From: Anaerobacillus arseniciselenatis
Lineage (GTDB): Bacteria > Bacillota > Bacilli > Bacillales > Anaerobacillaceae
Assembly: GCF_001865995.1 (NCBI RefSeq)
Contig: NZ_MLQQ01000040.1
Location: 124,001-188,000 of the forward strand
Reading direction: 5' to 3'
DNA: 64,000 bases
The notes under the pieces were generated by a model. The model did no database searches and was not told where the DNA came from. It saw nothing but the letters and a program-made list of their open reading frames with translations. The position numbers and the translations under genes are program-made. Of this stretch, positions 35,347-46,140 are shown in pieces (position 1 is the stretch's first letter; the number at the start of each line of letters is the position of its first letter).

Positions 35347-36363
35347 TTAACTAGTATCATAATCCTCTAGTAACTTTTGCGCAGCTAAAGTTACTGTCGT
35401 TGTTCCTGCTTCAATTTCTGCCTTATATGTGGGTAAACTACTTTTTATTGTTGGGTGGTCGTAAAAGCGATTTAATAATTGGGATTGTAATGTTTCATTT
35501 AGCCATAGGAACAGTTGCTCTTTGCGACGTTCATAGAATATATTTTTCTGTTTTGTATGAGAGATATAATTATTTACTACATCCCACATCGTATCTATCC
35601 CTTCCTTTTCCAAGGCCGAACAAGTATGAGCTTTCGTTTCCCAGCCTTTTGTTGCTGGTGGTAAATAGTGCAAAATTTGATTATATTCTTCTTTCGCTGC
35701 AAGTGCCTTTATTTTATTATCGCCATCAGCTTTATTAATAAAAATGGCATCAGCAATTTCTAATACTCCCTTTTTCATTCCTTGAAGCTCATCACCGGCC
35801 CCTGTAATCATAACAACGAGGAAAAAGTCCACCATCGAACGAACCGTCGTTTCACTTTGCCCAACGCCTACAGTTTCGACGATAATGACGTCATAACCGG
35901 CCGCCTCACAAACGAGCATCGTTTCTCGACTTTTTCGAGCCACCCCACCTAGAGTTCCTCCAGAAGGTGTCGGACGAACGAAGGCATTTTTATTTTTTGT
36001 TAATTGTTCCATTCTTGTTTTATCTCCAAGAATACTCCCTTTAGACACTTGACTACTAGGGTCGACGGCTAGAACGGCCACTTTATGACCACGATCACAC
36101 AAGTGTGTGCCTAAAGCTTCAATTAATGTACTTTTTCCTGCCCCTGGGACACCAGTAATACCTATCCGTATTGATTTCCCGGTATGAGGTAAAAGTTCAC
36201 TAATGACATTTTGTCCTAACTGAAAATGTTTTTCAGCATTACTTTCCACTAAAGTAATTGTTCGTGCAAGCATCGTTCGGTTATTTTCTAAAACTCCATT
36301 GACATAATCTCCAACCTGTAACTGCTTTTTTCTACGAGGAGTTTGTTCTATATCGTTATTCAT
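35347..36363 (-). CDS. meaB: MeaB G-protein chaperone of methylmalonyl-CoA mutase
   Basis: A 338-residue MeaB/ArgK-type P-loop GTPase that guards and reloads the B12 cofactor of methylmalonyl-CoA mutase. Walker A is GVPGAGKST, Walker B region VAVLAVDPSS, Mg/switch region GDKTRM and base specificity NKAD. The ATG at 36363 is preferred because GGAGGAG lies upstream, giving up the seven residues read from 36384. It follows mutB after a 270-bp F2 region on the same strand. Confidence 0.92.
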   Translation of the reverse strand: MNNDIEQTPRRKKQLQVGDYVNGVLENNRTMLARTITLVESNAEKHFQLGQNVISELLPHTGKSIRIGITGVPGAGKSTLIEALGTHLCDRGHKVAVLAVDPSSQVSKGSILGDKTRMEQLTKNKNAFVRPTPSGGTLGGVARKSRETMLVCEAAGYDVIIVETVGVGQSETTVRSMVDFFLVVMITGAGDELQGMKKGVLEIADAIFINKADGDNKIKALAAKEEYNQILHYLPPATKGWETKAHTCSALEKEGIDTMWDVVNNYISHTKQKNIFYERRKEQLFLWLNETLQSQLLNRFYDHPTIKSSLPTYKAEIEAGTTTVTLAAQKLLEDYDTS

Positions 36364-36394
36364 GTTAATCTCCTCCATTTTCAAAATGACGGTC

Positions 36395-36630
36395 GATTTT
36401 CATACAAAACCCGCAGGACGATTAATCGCCACCATCTAACATGAAAAAATCCGGTCGATTTCCCTCACTGCGCTGTAAATCCGTTCCGGCTTTAGAGGCT
36501 TGTTCGGAAAAGTCGACCGTCATTATATTTTCATACAAAACCCTCATGGCGGTATGCCTGCGGTCACCATCTAACGTAAAAATTCGAGCGAGGGTCCTAG
36601 CCAACTAACGACAAACCAACTAACCAACAT
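36395..36630. repeat. F2 repeats between mutB and meaB
   Basis: Arms CGGTCGATTTCC (36452-36463) and GGAAAAGTCGACCG (36506-36519). About 120 bp are nearly identical to 23242-23372. A second partial unit ends in CCAACTAA-type repeats just after the mutB stop. An apparent 60-codon frame here is a repeat artefact. Confidence 0.75.
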
Positions 36631-36632
36631 CA

Positions 36633-38783
36633 TCAAAGAAGTTTTTCGTTTATTTTTTCTAATACTTTTTGGGCAGCAACTGGGATAACGGTCCCAGGTC
36701 CGAAAATAGCTGCTGCTCCTTGTTCATATAAATAATCATAATCTTGTGGAGGGATGACCCCACCGATAATGACTAAAATATCTTCTCTTCCTAGTTTACG
36801 TAATTCCTTGACCACTTCAGGAAGTAATGTTTTATGACCTGCAGCTAAAGAACTCATACCAATCACATGGACATCGTTTTCGACAGCTTGTTGGGCTGCT
36901 TCTTCTGGGGTTTGGAACAACGGCCCGATATCAACGTCAAACCCTATGTCTGCAAATGCTGTTCCAATAACTTTAGCACCACGGTCGTGACCGTCTTGGC
37001 CGAGTTTCGCAATCATAATCCGTGGACGTCTACCTTCGTTTTCGGCAAATTCATCCGCCTGTTTTCTGACTAGATCAATTTCTTCACTTTCAGCAAACTC
37101 AGCTCGATAAACCCCACTAATCGAACGGATCACTGCTTTATGTCTACCGACGACTTTTTCATATGCATCAGAAATTTCTCCTAAACTCGCACGTGCTCGC
37201 GCTGCTTCAATTGCAAGTTCTAATAAATTACCTTCACCAGTTTCTGCAGCTGTAGTGATCGCTTCTAGCGCTTTAGTTACTGCTTTTTCATCACGATTAC
37301 TTCTTAATTGCTCTAATCTTTTAATTTGCGCCTCTCTAACAGCTGTGTTATCAATATTTAAAATTTCAATCGGATCTTCTTGTTCTAGACGATATTTATT
37401 GACACCAACAATCGTCTCTTTATTAGAGTCGATATGCGCTTGACGTCTTGCGGCCGCTTCCTCAATTCGCATTTTTGGTAGACCTGTTTCAATCGCTTTG
37501 GCCATGCCACCTAACTTCTCTACTTCTTCAATATGGGCCCAAGCTTTTTCAGCTAACTGTTTTGTTAACGACTCAACATAATAGGAACCGCCCCACGGGT
37601 CTAAGACATTACAAATACCTGTTTCATCTTGTAAAAACAACTGTGTGTTACGAGCAATCCTTGCCGAGAAATCCGTTGGTAAGGCGATCGCTTCATCTAA
37701 AGCATTCGTATGCAGTGACTGGGTATGACCGAGTGATGCTGCTAGGGCTTCTATACAAGTTCTTGCGACATTATTATATGGATCTTGCGCTGTTAAACTC
37801 CACCCAGATGTTTGTGAGTGTGTTCTTAGTGCCAGCGATTTTTCATTTTTAGGGTTAAATGGCTTAATAAGCCTTGCCCAAAGTAATCTAGCTGCACGCA
37901 TTTTAGCAACTTCCATAAAATAGTTCATACCGATTGCCCAGAAAAATGATAGTCTTGGAGCAAAGGCATCTACCTCTAGCCCTGCTTCGATTCCTGTCCG
38001 TACATACTCTAGCCCATCGGCCAACGTATAAGCGAGCTCAATGTCAGCTGTAGCTCCGGCCTCTTGCATATGATAGCCCGAAATACTTATACTATTAAAC
38101 TTCGGCATATGTTTCGATGTATATTCAAAAATGTCAGCAATCGCCTTCATCGAAGGTTTTGGCGGGTAAATGTACGTATTTCGAACCATATATTCTTTTA
38201 ATATATCATTTTGAATCGTTCCCGTTAGTTGTTCTTGTTTCACACCTTGCTCTTCGGCAGCCACAATATAAAAGGCCAACACAGGTAAAACTGCGCCATT
38301 CATTGTCATCGAAACACTCATTTTATCTAACGGAATACCATCAAATAATATTTTCATATCTAAAATCGAATCAACAGCAACTCCGGCCTTACCTACATCA
38401 CCAACAACCCGTGGATGATCAGAATCATAGCCACGATGAGTAGCCAAATCAAAAGCTATTGAGAGACCTTTTTGACCTGCTGCTAAATTACGACGATAAA
38501 AAGCATTACTTTCCTCAGCCGTTGAGAACCCTGCGTATTGTCTAACCGTCCACGGACGAGTTTTATACATTGCTGGGTACGGTCCACGTAAAAATGGAGG
38601 GACACCTGAAACATAATCAAGATGCTCCATTCCTTCAATGTCCTTTTTTGTATACAAAGGCTTTACTTGAATTTGTTCAAGCGTACGAAACAAATCTTCT
38701 TCAGTAAAAGATGGCTGATTTTGATCATTATTTTCTGTTTTTAAACGATCATATGGTATTTTTGTGAAATTTGGATTACTCAT
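36633..38783 (-). CDS. mutB: Methylmalonyl-CoA mutase large subunit
   Basis: A 716-residue adenosylcobalamin-dependent mutase that interconverts (R)-methylmalonyl-CoA and succinyl-CoA. The N-terminal TIM barrel contains [20 protein letters not shown], and the C-terminal B12 domain has the cobalt-ligand motif DGHDRG (DxHxxG). ATG 38783 overlaps the mutA stop by 8 bases (ATGAGTAA) with AAAGGAGG upstream, so translation is coupled. Works with the MutA subunit and MeaB. Confidence 0.95.
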   Translation of the reverse strand: MSNPNFTKIPYDRLKTENNDQNQPSFTEEDLFRTLEQIQVKPLYTKKDIEGMEHLDYVSGVPPFLRGPYPAMYKTRPWTVRQYAGFSTAEESNAFYRRNLAAGQKGLSIAFDLATHRGYDSDHPRVVGDVGKAGVAVDSILDMKILFDGIPLDKMSVSMTMNGAVLPVLAFYIVAAEEQGVKQEQLTGTIQNDILKEYMVRNTYIYPPKPSMKAIADIFEYTSKHMPKFNSISISGYHMQEAGATADIELAYTLADGLEYVRTGIEAGLEVDAFAPRLSFFWAIGMNYFMEVAKMRAARLLWARLIKPFNPKNEKSLALRTHSQTSGWSLTAQDPYNNVARTCIEALAASLGHTQSLHTNALDEAIALPTDFSARIARNTQLFLQDETGICNVLDPWGGSYYVESLTKQLAEKAWAHIEEVEKLGGMAKAIETGLPKMRIEEAAARRQAHIDSNKETIVGVNKYRLEQEDPIEILNIDNTAVREAQIKRLEQLRSNRDEKAVTKALEAITTAAETGEGNLLELAIEAARARASLGEISDAYEKVVGRHKAVIRSISGVYRAEFAESEEIDLVRKQADEFAENEGRRPRIMIAKLGQDGHDRGAKVIGTAFADIGFDVDIGPLFQTPEEAAQQAVENDVHVIGMSSLAAGHKTLLPEVVKELRKLGREDILVIIGGVIPPQDYDYLYEQGAAAIFGPGTVIPVAAQKVLEKINEKLL

Positions 38784-40875
38784 TAACCATCGCCTCCTTT
38801 TCACCTTGAAGATCACGTAGCACTTGATAACAATTCGTACCTACATGAATAAAGCCATCTACTCCTGCTACTTGTAATTTTTCCTCAAGTTCACTCGCTT
38901 GCTTACCAGCAACAAATATTTTCATGTCTGGTCGTCTCTTTTTGACCTCTTCGACAATTTGTACTGCATATTTTTCATAGCTTTCATTTTTGCCACAAAT
39001 AACAGCCGTATTCGAAGATGTATCTGCTGTTGCAGTAATCGCTTCATCGAAATTTTCGTACCCATCATTTTTAAGTACTTCAAAACCACCCGTTTCAAAG
39101 AAATTGGAAATAAAATCTGTACGAGGTTTATGCTCAGCAAGTTTACCGATGCTTGTCAAAAATACGTTGATCGGTTCACCTGCTTCTTTTTTCTGTTCGG
39201 AATATTGACGCAACACTTCAAATGCTTCGGTTGCACGGTACGTTTCTATTTTTTCAACGGTTTCACTACATCCTTTGCCTAACGCTCGACTTAGTTGTTC
39301 GATCGTTTTCCCTTGCGAAGCTGCTTGAATGACATCTTGCATCACGTTATCTAGTTCTATGGATACATTAACATCTAGGTTTTCTTTCGTCGTTTTAAGA
39401 CGTTGTTGTAACTGCTCTTTTAAACTGTAATCTTCATTAACATTTGCTTGTTCAGCGCTATTAGGATACATCGTTGCACCCACAAATACGAGTTTACGTT
39501 TTTCAATATCTTGCTTTTTCTTTAGTGAAACTTCGTTAACGAGCTGCTGTGGAATTCCTTGATTGACAGCTTCATACATTCCACCCTTCTCTTCTATGCT
39601 TTGGAATTGCTCCCAAGCCTTCCTGGCGATTTCAGCAGTAATGTGCTCGATATACCAAGACCCCCCAGCTGGATCCCACGCTCTAGTCACTTGCGCTTCC
39701 TCATTAATAATTAAATGAATGTTTCGCGCAATTCGTCTTGAAAAGTGGTTTGGTACCGTATAAGCTTCATCAAACGCACTAACGTGTAAACTATCGACTC
39801 CACCAACCGCTGCAGTAAACGCTTCCACAGTACTCCTTAAAATATTTACATATGGGTCATATACGGTTTTTGTCCAACGAGATGTACGTGCATGTAACGT
39901 TATTTTTTGAGATTGTGCATTACCGCCAAATGCATCAATAACGTTAGCCCATAACATTCTCGTCGCTCGAATTTTAGCTAGTTCCATAAAGAGATTTGAG
40001 CCGATTGACATTGAAAAACGTATCGAAGGAGCAACTTCATCGACAGACAAACCTCGTCTTTGTAACTCACGGATATAGTACACTCCGCTAGACAGCATAT
40101 ATGCTAATTCTTGAACAGCACTTCCACCACCATCGTGGTAAGGAGAACCATCAATATAAATCGTTTGTAGTTTAGGGCTATTTTCAGCTGACCATTTAAT
40201 CAACTCAGACATTTGGTCTAAATAAGAGTCAATAGAAGCCTCTGTCTCCCCATGTTTTATTAACATCGCTATTGGGTCTGCACCGATACAGCCTTTTAAC
40301 TTTGTTAATGGGATTTGATTATTTTTTAAATAAGAGCTAATCAAGCCAACCATCGGTACAGCACTCACACCAGTTTGAACGACAAATGGTAAGTTACTCA
40401 CATCGATCTCATCTAAAACCATATTGACATCTGCTATAGATGTTATAGATACACCGTTAGCCGACGTTCCCTCTTCGACCGAAATATTTAAACCTTTTTT
40501 CGTTTGTTCATCTAAAACTAAATGGATTGCATTAACACCTTTTTCAAGTTCTGCTTTTAAACAATCATTTACAGATTTGGGTAACGGATGATTCACCTCT
40601 TGAGCGACTAACCAACCGTTTTCTCCACCTACAGAATCGGTGCCTCGCACAAAGGGAAACTGTCCTGGTACTGTTTCAGTAAAAGCAAGGTTTTCGATAT
40701 CCTTTTGTTGATACATTGGTTGCAAAATGATCTCTTCATACGTTTTCGTGATCAACTTTGAAAAAGGCGCGCCTTTTAACGATTTCTCTACCGCTTGCTT
40801 CCATTCATCATAAGTGGGGATTGGAAAATCACAAATATCTCGAAAAACATTTTCATTATTTTGTTTTGCACACAT
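38776..40875 (-). CDS. mutA: Methylmalonyl-CoA mutase small subunit
   Basis: A 699-residue non-catalytic partner of MutB with the same barrel plus B12-like domain order, but the DxHxxG cobalt motif is absent from its degenerate C-terminal domain, as usual for MutA. It shares [20 protein letters not shown] and [10 protein letters not shown] with the family. First mut gene of the set; an F3 element separates it from the carboxyltransferase gene upstream. Confidence 0.92.
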   Translation of the reverse strand: MCAKQNNENVFRDICDFPIPTYDEWKQAVEKSLKGAPFSKLITKTYEEIILQPMYQQKDIENLAFTETVPGQFPFVRGTDSVGGENGWLVAQEVNHPLPKSVNDCLKAELEKGVNAIHLVLDEQTKKGLNISVEEGTSANGVSITSIADVNMVLDEIDVSNLPFVVQTGVSAVPMVGLISSYLKNNQIPLTKLKGCIGADPIAMLIKHGETEASIDSYLDQMSELIKWSAENSPKLQTIYIDGSPYHDGGGSAVQELAYMLSSGVYYIRELQRRGLSVDEVAPSIRFSMSIGSNLFMELAKIRATRMLWANVIDAFGGNAQSQKITLHARTSRWTKTVYDPYVNILRSTVEAFTAAVGGVDSLHVSAFDEAYTVPNHFSRRIARNIHLIINEEAQVTRAWDPAGGSWYIEHITAEIARKAWEQFQSIEEKGGMYEAVNQGIPQQLVNEVSLKKKQDIEKRKLVFVGATMYPNSAEQANVNEDYSLKEQLQQRLKTTKENLDVNVSIELDNVMQDVIQAASQGKTIEQLSRALGKGCSETVEKIETYRATEAFEVLRQYSEQKKEAGEPINVFLTSIGKLAEHKPRTDFISNFFETGGFEVLKNDGYENFDEAITATADTSSNTAVICGKNESYEKYAVQIVEEVKKRRPDMKIFVAGKQASELEEKLQVAGVDGFIHVGTNCYQVLRDLQGEKEAMVNE

Positions 40876-40920
40876 CTTTAGTCACCTACCTTGATTTAAA
40901 GTACAGTATTAAGAGAACAT

Positions 40921-41039
40921 GAGGGTGGAACAGAACAAAGTGTCAGACACCGCTAGGCACCGAATATAGACATTTCATAAATCTGTACATCTATATTTAG
41001 TAGGATCCGCGTGGTGTCAGACACTTTTGTCCCACCCTC
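40921..41039 (-). terminator. Long F3 element between carboxyltransferase and mutA
   Basis: GAGGGTGGAAC and GTCCCACCCTC outer arms, AAAGTGTCAGACACC and GGTGTCAGACACTTT inner arms, and a GAATATAGA/TCTATATTT core. It could partly terminate the carboxylase transcript before mutA. Confidence 0.7.
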
Positions 41040-41057
41040 ATCTTTAATTTAAGTCTT

Positions 41058-42614
41058 TTATAAAGGAATATTTCCGTGTTTTTTCTTCGGTAATTTCTTT
41101 TTCTTGTTTGTTAACATTTCTAAAGCGTTAATTAAACACTTTCTCGTGTCTCTTGGATCAATAACGTCATCAATCATCCCGTTCGATGATGCGATATAAG
41201 GGTTAGCAAACTTTTCACGGTACTCTTGAATTTTTGCTTGCCTCGTTTGTTCTGGATTATCGCTCTCTGCTATTTCTTTTGCAAAAATAATATTTGCTGC
41301 TCCTTCCGGTCCCATAACAGCTACTTCTGCATTCGGCCATGCAAATACTTGGTCAGCGCCAATCGCTTTACTATTTAAAGCAACATAAGCTCCACCGTAG
41401 CCTTTTCTTAAAATCACCGTTATTTTTGGAACTGTCGCTTCTGAGTAAGCATATAAAATCTTTGCTCCATGACGAATGATTCCACCGTGTTCCTGGTTAA
41501 CCCCCGGAATAAACCCACTAACGTCTTCAAAAGTAATGAGCGGAATATTGAAGCAATCACAGAAACGAATAAACCTTGAACATTTATCAGATGAGTCAAT
41601 ATCTAATCCACCAGCCATAAATTTAGGTTGGTTGGCAACAATACCGACTGTTTCTCCGTTTATACGGGCAAAGCCAACAACGATATTTTTAGCAAACGAT
41701 GGTTGAACTTCCATGAAGTTGTTATCATCAATAATAGCTAAGATCACTTTTCGAACATCATAAACTTTCGTTCCGTCAATGGGAACCAAATCTATTAGTT
41801 CATCAATTCTTTCTTCACGCGACTGATTATTTTCTGCTACTTTTGCAGGTGCTTTTTCGGTATTGTTTTGTGGAAGAAATCGAATTAATTCTCGAACTTG
41901 TTCTAAAACTTCTTCTTCCGTAGGCGCCGTGAAATGAGCATTCCCACTTTTTGTAGAATGAACACTTGCACCACCTAAATCTTCTGTGGCTATGTCAGCT
42001 CCAGTTACACTTTTTATGACTTTAGGTCCAGTTATAAACATTTGACTCGTTTTCTCTACCATGAAAACGAAATCTGTAATTGCTGGTGAATAAACGGCAC
42101 CACCAGCACATGGACCCATAATGACAGAAATTTGTGGGATGACACCTGAATAAATCGAATTTCGATAAAAGATGTGACCGTATCCGTCTAAAGAAAGAAC
42201 ACCTTCTTGAATTCGTGCACCACCTGAGTCGTTCAAGCCGATAATTGGTGCCCCATTTTCAGCGGCAAAGTCCATAATTTTTGCAATTTTCGTTGCATGC
42301 ATTTCCCCAAGCGCACCACCGAAAACGGTAAAGTCTTGAGCGAATAAAAATATTAATCTACCATCTATCTTTCCGTAACCAGTTACAACACCTTCCCCCG
42401 GTGCTTCTGTACTCCCTGATGCTATAGCAAGACCCCTATTTTCGATAAAAGGATTAATTTCTACAAACGTTCCTTCGTCTACTAAAAGGTCGATTCTCTC
42501 TCTTGCTGTTTTTTTACCACGTCTATGTTGTGCATCTATTCGATCATCTCCGCCGCCATTTTTAACTTTCCAACGACGTTCTTCCATTTCTTCTATTTTG
42601 TCAAACATATCCAT
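41058..42614 (-). CDS. pccB: Propionyl-CoA carboxylase carboxyltransferase subunit
   Basis: A 518-residue acyl-CoA carboxyltransferase (PccB/MmdA family) that moves the carboxyl group from biotin to propionyl-CoA. It has the family's N-terminal HRRGKKTARERIDLLVDEG, the two glycine-rich oxyanion segments (LNDSGGARIQEGV, RKGYGGAYVALNSKA) and AWPNAEVAVMGPEGAANI. With AccC- and AccB-like proteins and MutAB beside it, propionyl-CoA is the likely substrate. A decarboxylase role (MmdA) is less likely because no membrane subunit is present. RBS AAAAGGAGGG. Confidence 0.9.
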   Translation of the reverse strand: MDMFDKIEEMEERRWKVKNGGGDDRIDAQHRRGKKTARERIDLLVDEGTFVEINPFIENRGLAIASGSTEAPGEGVVTGYGKIDGRLIFLFAQDFTVFGGALGEMHATKIAKIMDFAAENGAPIIGLNDSGGARIQEGVLSLDGYGHIFYRNSIYSGVIPQISVIMGPCAGGAVYSPAITDFVFMVEKTSQMFITGPKVIKSVTGADIATEDLGGASVHSTKSGNAHFTAPTEEEVLEQVRELIRFLPQNNTEKAPAKVAENNQSREERIDELIDLVPIDGTKVYDVRKVILAIIDDNNFMEVQPSFAKNIVVGFARINGETVGIVANQPKFMAGGLDIDSSDKCSRFIRFCDCFNIPLITFEDVSGFIPGVNQEHGGIIRHGAKILYAYSEATVPKITVILRKGYGGAYVALNSKAIGADQVFAWPNAEVAVMGPEGAANIIFAKEIAESDNPEQTRQAKIQEYREKFANPYIASSNGMIDDVIDPRDTRKCLINALEMLTNKKKKLPKKKHGNIPL

Positions 42615-42706
42615 AGCTGCTTCACCCTCCTTTTCCAGTGTAAGTGGAAAATGTTATCTAAAACTCGAAATTTCCAACGCTTCAAGCATTAACGCATTTT
42701 ATAATA

Positions 42707-43225
42707 TTAAGCTTTCACTAAGAAAAGTGGTTGGCCGTATTCTACTAACTGACCATTCTCTACTAAAACTTCAACAATTTCCCCTTCAACTTCAGCTTCT
42801 AACTCATTCATTAATTTCATTGCTTCTACGATACAAACGACAGAATCTTTCGTTACTTTATCACCTTTTTTAACATAGTTATCAGCATCTGGTGATGGTG
42901 CTCCATAAAATGTCCCAACCATTGGTGACGTAATTTTGTGTAAGTTCTCATCTGCAGTAGCAGCGGGTGCAGGTGGCTCTTCTGCTTTCACTTCTACTTG
43001 TGTCGGTGCTACGGTTTGTGGTTGTGGCGCCGGTGGAGTTGTTGGTTGTGTAGCTACTTCTACTTGTGGCGTTGATACCGCTTCCAATTGATCAGTACCG
43101 ACAACTTGTGCACCTTTTTTACGAATTTCAACTTTCTCATTATTTTCACCTTTTACGATTAACTCATCAATATTTGAACGATCTACCGCACGAATTAATT
43201 CTCTCAAATCAGTAATTTTAAACAT
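42707..43225 (-). CDS. accB: Biotin carboxyl carrier protein
   Basis: A 172-residue carrier. An AccB-type N-terminal segment ([20 protein letters not shown]) is followed by a Pro/Ala/Thr/Gln-rich linker (residues about 50-90) and a biotinyl domain with EAMKLMNE, whose Lys carries biotin. The start is ATG 43225, with AGAGGATG upstream; the frame from 43234 is too close to the ribosome site. It is probably a second AccB copy dedicated to this carboxylase, as it sits with accC and pccB and not with fatty-acid genes. Confidence 0.9.
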   Translation of the reverse strand: MFKITDLRELIRAVDRSNIDELIVKGENNEKVEIRKKGAQVVGTDQLEAVSTPQVEVATQPTTPPAPQPQTVAPTQVEVKAEEPPAPAATADENLHKITSPMVGTFYGAPSPDADNYVKKGDKVTKDSVVCIVEAMKLMNELEAEVEGEIVEVLVENGQLVEYGQPLFLVKA

Positions 43226-43245
43226 AACTTTCATCCTCTCTAATC

Positions 43246-43860
43246 TTAATTATTAATTAATAGATTACGATATATTTGTAAAGCTTCAGTTGTTAACGTT
43301 GCATGAAGTACAAAATCGGCATAAAGATCAGCGATTTCCTGAATTGTGTATTGCCCATCAGTTTTATACCATTTGTACGTCCAGTTGATCATGCCAAAAA
43401 CAGCCATTGATGTAATTGGAACAGGTAGTTCTTTTCTAAACTCTCCTAATTCTATTCCTTCTTCAACTACTTTGAACATCATTTCTTTATATTGATCACG
43501 CTTCTTTTTTATTTTTTGAAAATATTCTGGAGCTAAATATAAGCTTTCTTGATAAAAAACTGTAACGTGGGGACGATACATATCAAACATCATCACAAAA
43601 GATTTGATCGTAGCATTTAAACGCTCTGTTGGTGTATCACATGTTTCATACGCCTCTTTCGCTTTATCAAGAACGTACGTAATAAAATAATCATGGACAC
43701 TGTACAGAAGTTCATCTTTCGATTTGAAGTAATGATAAAATGCCCCCTTGCTTACTCCACTCGTTTTAACGATTTTATCAACGGTTACTGCATGAAATCC
43801 ATTTTGCTCAAAAAGTTGGAGTGCTACTTCTGTAATTTTTTCTTTCGTGTTTTCTGCCAC
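43246..43860 (-). CDS. TetR/AcrR-family regulator within the carboxylase operon
   Basis: A 204-residue TetR-family repressor with N-terminal helix-turn-helix [18 protein letters not shown] (about residues 30-47). The GTG start has GGAGGCGATTTT upstream. It is encoded between accC and accB on the same strand and is the natural candidate to bind GACCGACTAGTCAGTC at 45370-45385 in the promoter region of the operon, giving autoregulation with an acyl-CoA-type inducer (inferred). Confidence 0.85.
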   Translation of the reverse strand: MAENTKEKITEVALQLFEQNGFHAVTVDKIVKTSGVSKGAFYHYFKSKDELLYSVHDYFITYVLDKAKEAYETCDTPTERLNATIKSFVMMFDMYRPHVTVFYQESLYLAPEYFQKIKKKRDQYKEMMFKVVEEGIELGEFRKELPVPITSMAVFGMINWTYKWYKTDGQYTIQEIADLYADFVLHATLTTEALQIYRNLLINN

Positions 43861-43944
43861 AAAATCGCCTCCACTTTTTCCTACTTTTACTTGAAGGTTA
43901 TACAGCCTCAGTATAGGAGAATATGCCTTATCTACTTGTTGTTC

Positions 43945-45291
43945 TTACGATAAAATAGTGTTTTTCTCTAAAAACTTCGTATCGAAATCACCATTTTTAA
44001 AGTCTTCATGTTCAAGTAACTCCAAATGAAACGGTATCGTCGTTTCTACTCCTGAAATCATGAATTCTTTCAAAGCTCGCTTCATTCTTGCGATCGCTTC
44101 TTCACGTGTTTTCCCATGAACGATCAATTTTGCAACCATTGAGTCGTAAAATGGTGGTATCGCATAGCCTTGATAAACAGCACTGTCAACCCGGACTCCT
44201 AAACCACCTGGTGGAAGGTATAATTCGATCTTCCCTGGAGAAGGCATAAAGTTTTTCCTAGGGTTTTCTGCATTGATCCTACATTCAATCGACCAGCCAT
44301 CTATTTCAATATCTTCTTGATTAATCGTTAATGGGTAACCTGCAGCTACCATGATTTGCTCTTTTATTAAATCAACACCTGTAATCATTTCTGTTACTGG
44401 GTGTTCAACTTGTATACGTGTATTCATTTCCATGAAATAGAAATTTTTATGTTTATCTAATAAAAATTCAACCGTTCCAGCTCCGCAATAATCAACTGCT
44501 TTTGCAGCTTTTAATGCAGCTTCACCCATTTGCCTGCGAAGCGATTCATCTAATGCAGGTGACGGTGCTTCTTCAATTAATTTTTGGTGACGTCTTTGGA
44601 TAGAACAATCACGTTCTCCTAAATGAATGACGTTGCCGTGGGAATCCCCTAACACTTGGATTTCAACGTGTCTTGGTTCCTCTACGTATTTTTCTAAATA
44701 AACTCCAGCATTACCGAAAGCTGTTTCTGCTTCTTGCTGTGCCATCGATACTGCTTTTTGTAATTGGTCTTCGGTTTCAGCAACACGCATTCCTTTACCG
44801 CCACCACCGGCAGTCGCTTTAACTATGACTGGGTAACCAATTTCTCTAGCGGTTACTAGCGCCTCATCTAACTCTTCAATGATTCCATCAGTACCAGGTA
44901 CAATTGGAACTCCAGCTGCTTTCATCGTGTCACGTGCTACTGCTTTTGCTCCCATTTTCGAAATCGCCTCAGCTGATGGGCCGATAAAGGTTATATTGTA
45001 TTCCCCGCACATCTCAGCAAACTCAGCATTTTCTGCTAAAAACCCATAACCAGGATGGATCGCATCACTACCAGTAATTGTAGCTACACTTAATAAATTC
45101 ACTTGCTTTAAGTAACTTTCCTTTGATAAGTGAGGCCCAATACAATAAGCTTCATCTGCTAGTTGAACGTGTAGGGCTTCTTTGTCCGCTGTTGAATAAA
45201 CGGCAACTGTTGCAATACCTAATTCCTGACATGCGCGAATAATTCGTACAGCAATTTCACCACGATTGGCAATTAATACTTTTTTGAACAT
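43945..45291 (-). CDS. accC: Biotin carboxylase
   Basis: A 448-residue ATP-grasp biotin carboxylase. It has the N-terminal [19 protein letters not shown], the glycine-rich ATP loop [12 protein letters not shown] and the catalytic [14 protein letters not shown]. It charges the biotin of the adjacent AccB-like protein. First gene of the operon; the start has GAGGTGAAAGG upstream, preceded by a consensus promoter and TetR operator. Confidence 0.93.
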   Translation of the reverse strand: MFKKVLIANRGEIAVRIIRACQELGIATVAVYSTADKEALHVQLADEAYCIGPHLSKESYLKQVNLLSVATITGSDAIHPGYGFLAENAEFAEMCGEYNITFIGPSAEAISKMGAKAVARDTMKAAGVPIVPGTDGIIEELDEALVTAREIGYPVIVKATAGGGGKGMRVAETEDQLQKAVSMAQQEAETAFGNAGVYLEKYVEEPRHVEIQVLGDSHGNVIHLGERDCSIQRRHQKLIEEAPSPALDESLRRQMGEAALKAAKAVDYCGAGTVEFLLDKHKNFYFMEMNTRIQVEHPVTEMITGVDLIKEQIMVAAGYPLTINQEDIEIDGWSIECRINAENPRKNFMPSPGKIELYLPPGGLGVRVDSAVYQGYAIPPFYDSMVAKLIVHGKTREEAIARMKRALKEFMISGVETTIPFHLELLEHEDFKNGDFDTKFLEKNTILS

Positions 45292-45369
45292 CCTTTCACC
45301 TCATCTCAAATTAGAAACATTATTAATATTTCGGTAAGAGCCTCACCTTCTCTTGCTGACCACACTTTC

Positions 45370-45385
45370 GACCGACTAGTCAGTC
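45370..45385. promoter_or_regulatory. TetR operator of the carboxylase operon
   Basis: GACCGACTAGTCAGTC is a 16-bp palindrome with one mismatch, centred on CTAG, 15 bp downstream of the -10 box. It is like the GACTAGTC-centred sites of Bacillus FadR-type TetR repressors. Confidence 0.75.
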
Positions 45386-45399
45386 TATTACCTAACTGA

Positions 45400-45428
45400 A
45401 TTTTACGAAAATAATGAATATTTGTCAA
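45400..45428 (-). promoter_or_regulatory. Sigma-A promoter of the accC-tetR-accB-pccB operon
   Basis: On the minus strand TTGACA (45423-45428) and TAAAAT (45400-45405) are exactly 17 bp apart. The remaining 1,076-bp gap to 46367 holds only tandem repeats and a hairpin. Confidence 0.8.
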
Positions 45429-45533
45429 TATTTATTGTTAGAAAATTTTTGAAAAAGTATAAGATCGCTTTCGCAGAAGGCTTCAAGTTCGTACGTAAGA
45501 CTAATGGAACTAGTAAAGAAAGTATCATAGTGC

Positions 45534-45665
45534 TGCGTATTATGGGGGAGGTGCATTAGTTCGCCTCGCTCGGTAGTACGCATTATGGGGGGAGTGCGCA
45601 ATAATTCGCACTCGCTCGGTAGTATGCATTATGGGGAGAGTATGCTGTAGTTGGGTTCCTTATGG
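45534..45665. repeat. Imperfect tandem repeat, period about 44-46 bp
   Basis: Three units beginning ATTATGGGGGAG, ATTATGGGGGGAG and ATTATGGGGAGAG (45539, 45582, 45628); the first two end in CTCGCTCGGTAGTA. It leads directly into the 52-bp minisatellite. Confidence 0.75.
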
Positions 45666-45668
45666 GGT

Positions 45669-46140
45669 CGGGCATGCGAGAAGATCTTGCGTTACCTTTT
45701 GGTGAGTGTGACGCTTCGATCGGGCACGGGAGAAGGTCTCGCGTTACCTTTTGGTGAGTGCGATGCTTTGTTCGGGCACGGGAGAAGATCTTGCGTTACC
45801 TTTTGGTGAGTGCGATGCTTTGTTCGGGCACGGGAGAAGATCTTGCGTTACCTTTTGGTGAGTGTGACGCTTCGATCGGGCGCGGGAGAAGGTCTCGCGT
45901 TACCTTTTGGGTGATGTGACGCTTTGTTCGGGCGCGGGAGAAGGTCTCGCGTTACCTTTTAGTTGATGTGACGCTTTGTTCGGGCGCGGGAGAAGGTCTC
46001 GCGTCACCTTTTGGGTGATGTGACGCATTGTTTGGGCGCGCGAGATCATCTTGCGTGCCTTTTTAGTTGATGAGAAGCTCGGTTACGTCACGCGAGAAAT
46101 TCTTACGTTCCCTTTAGCTGATGTAGCGTACGATTAGGGC
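45669..46140. repeat. Noncoding minisatellite, 52-bp period, about nine units
   Basis: Unit starts (CGGGCACG/CGGGCGCG) fall at 45669, 45721, 45773, 45825, 45877, 45929, 45981 and 46033, each exactly 52 bp apart, with one or two diverged units to about 46140. Each unit holds GGGAGAAGGTCTCGCG or GGGAGAAGATCTTGCG, the former able to form a small hairpin, then TTACCTTTTGG. No reading frame spans it. It is noticeably richer in GC than its surroundings. Confidence 0.9.

Noticed and set aside
36422-36604. A 60-codon minus-strand frame between mutB and meaB
   Set aside because: It lies entirely within F2 repeat units and no ribosome site was seen.
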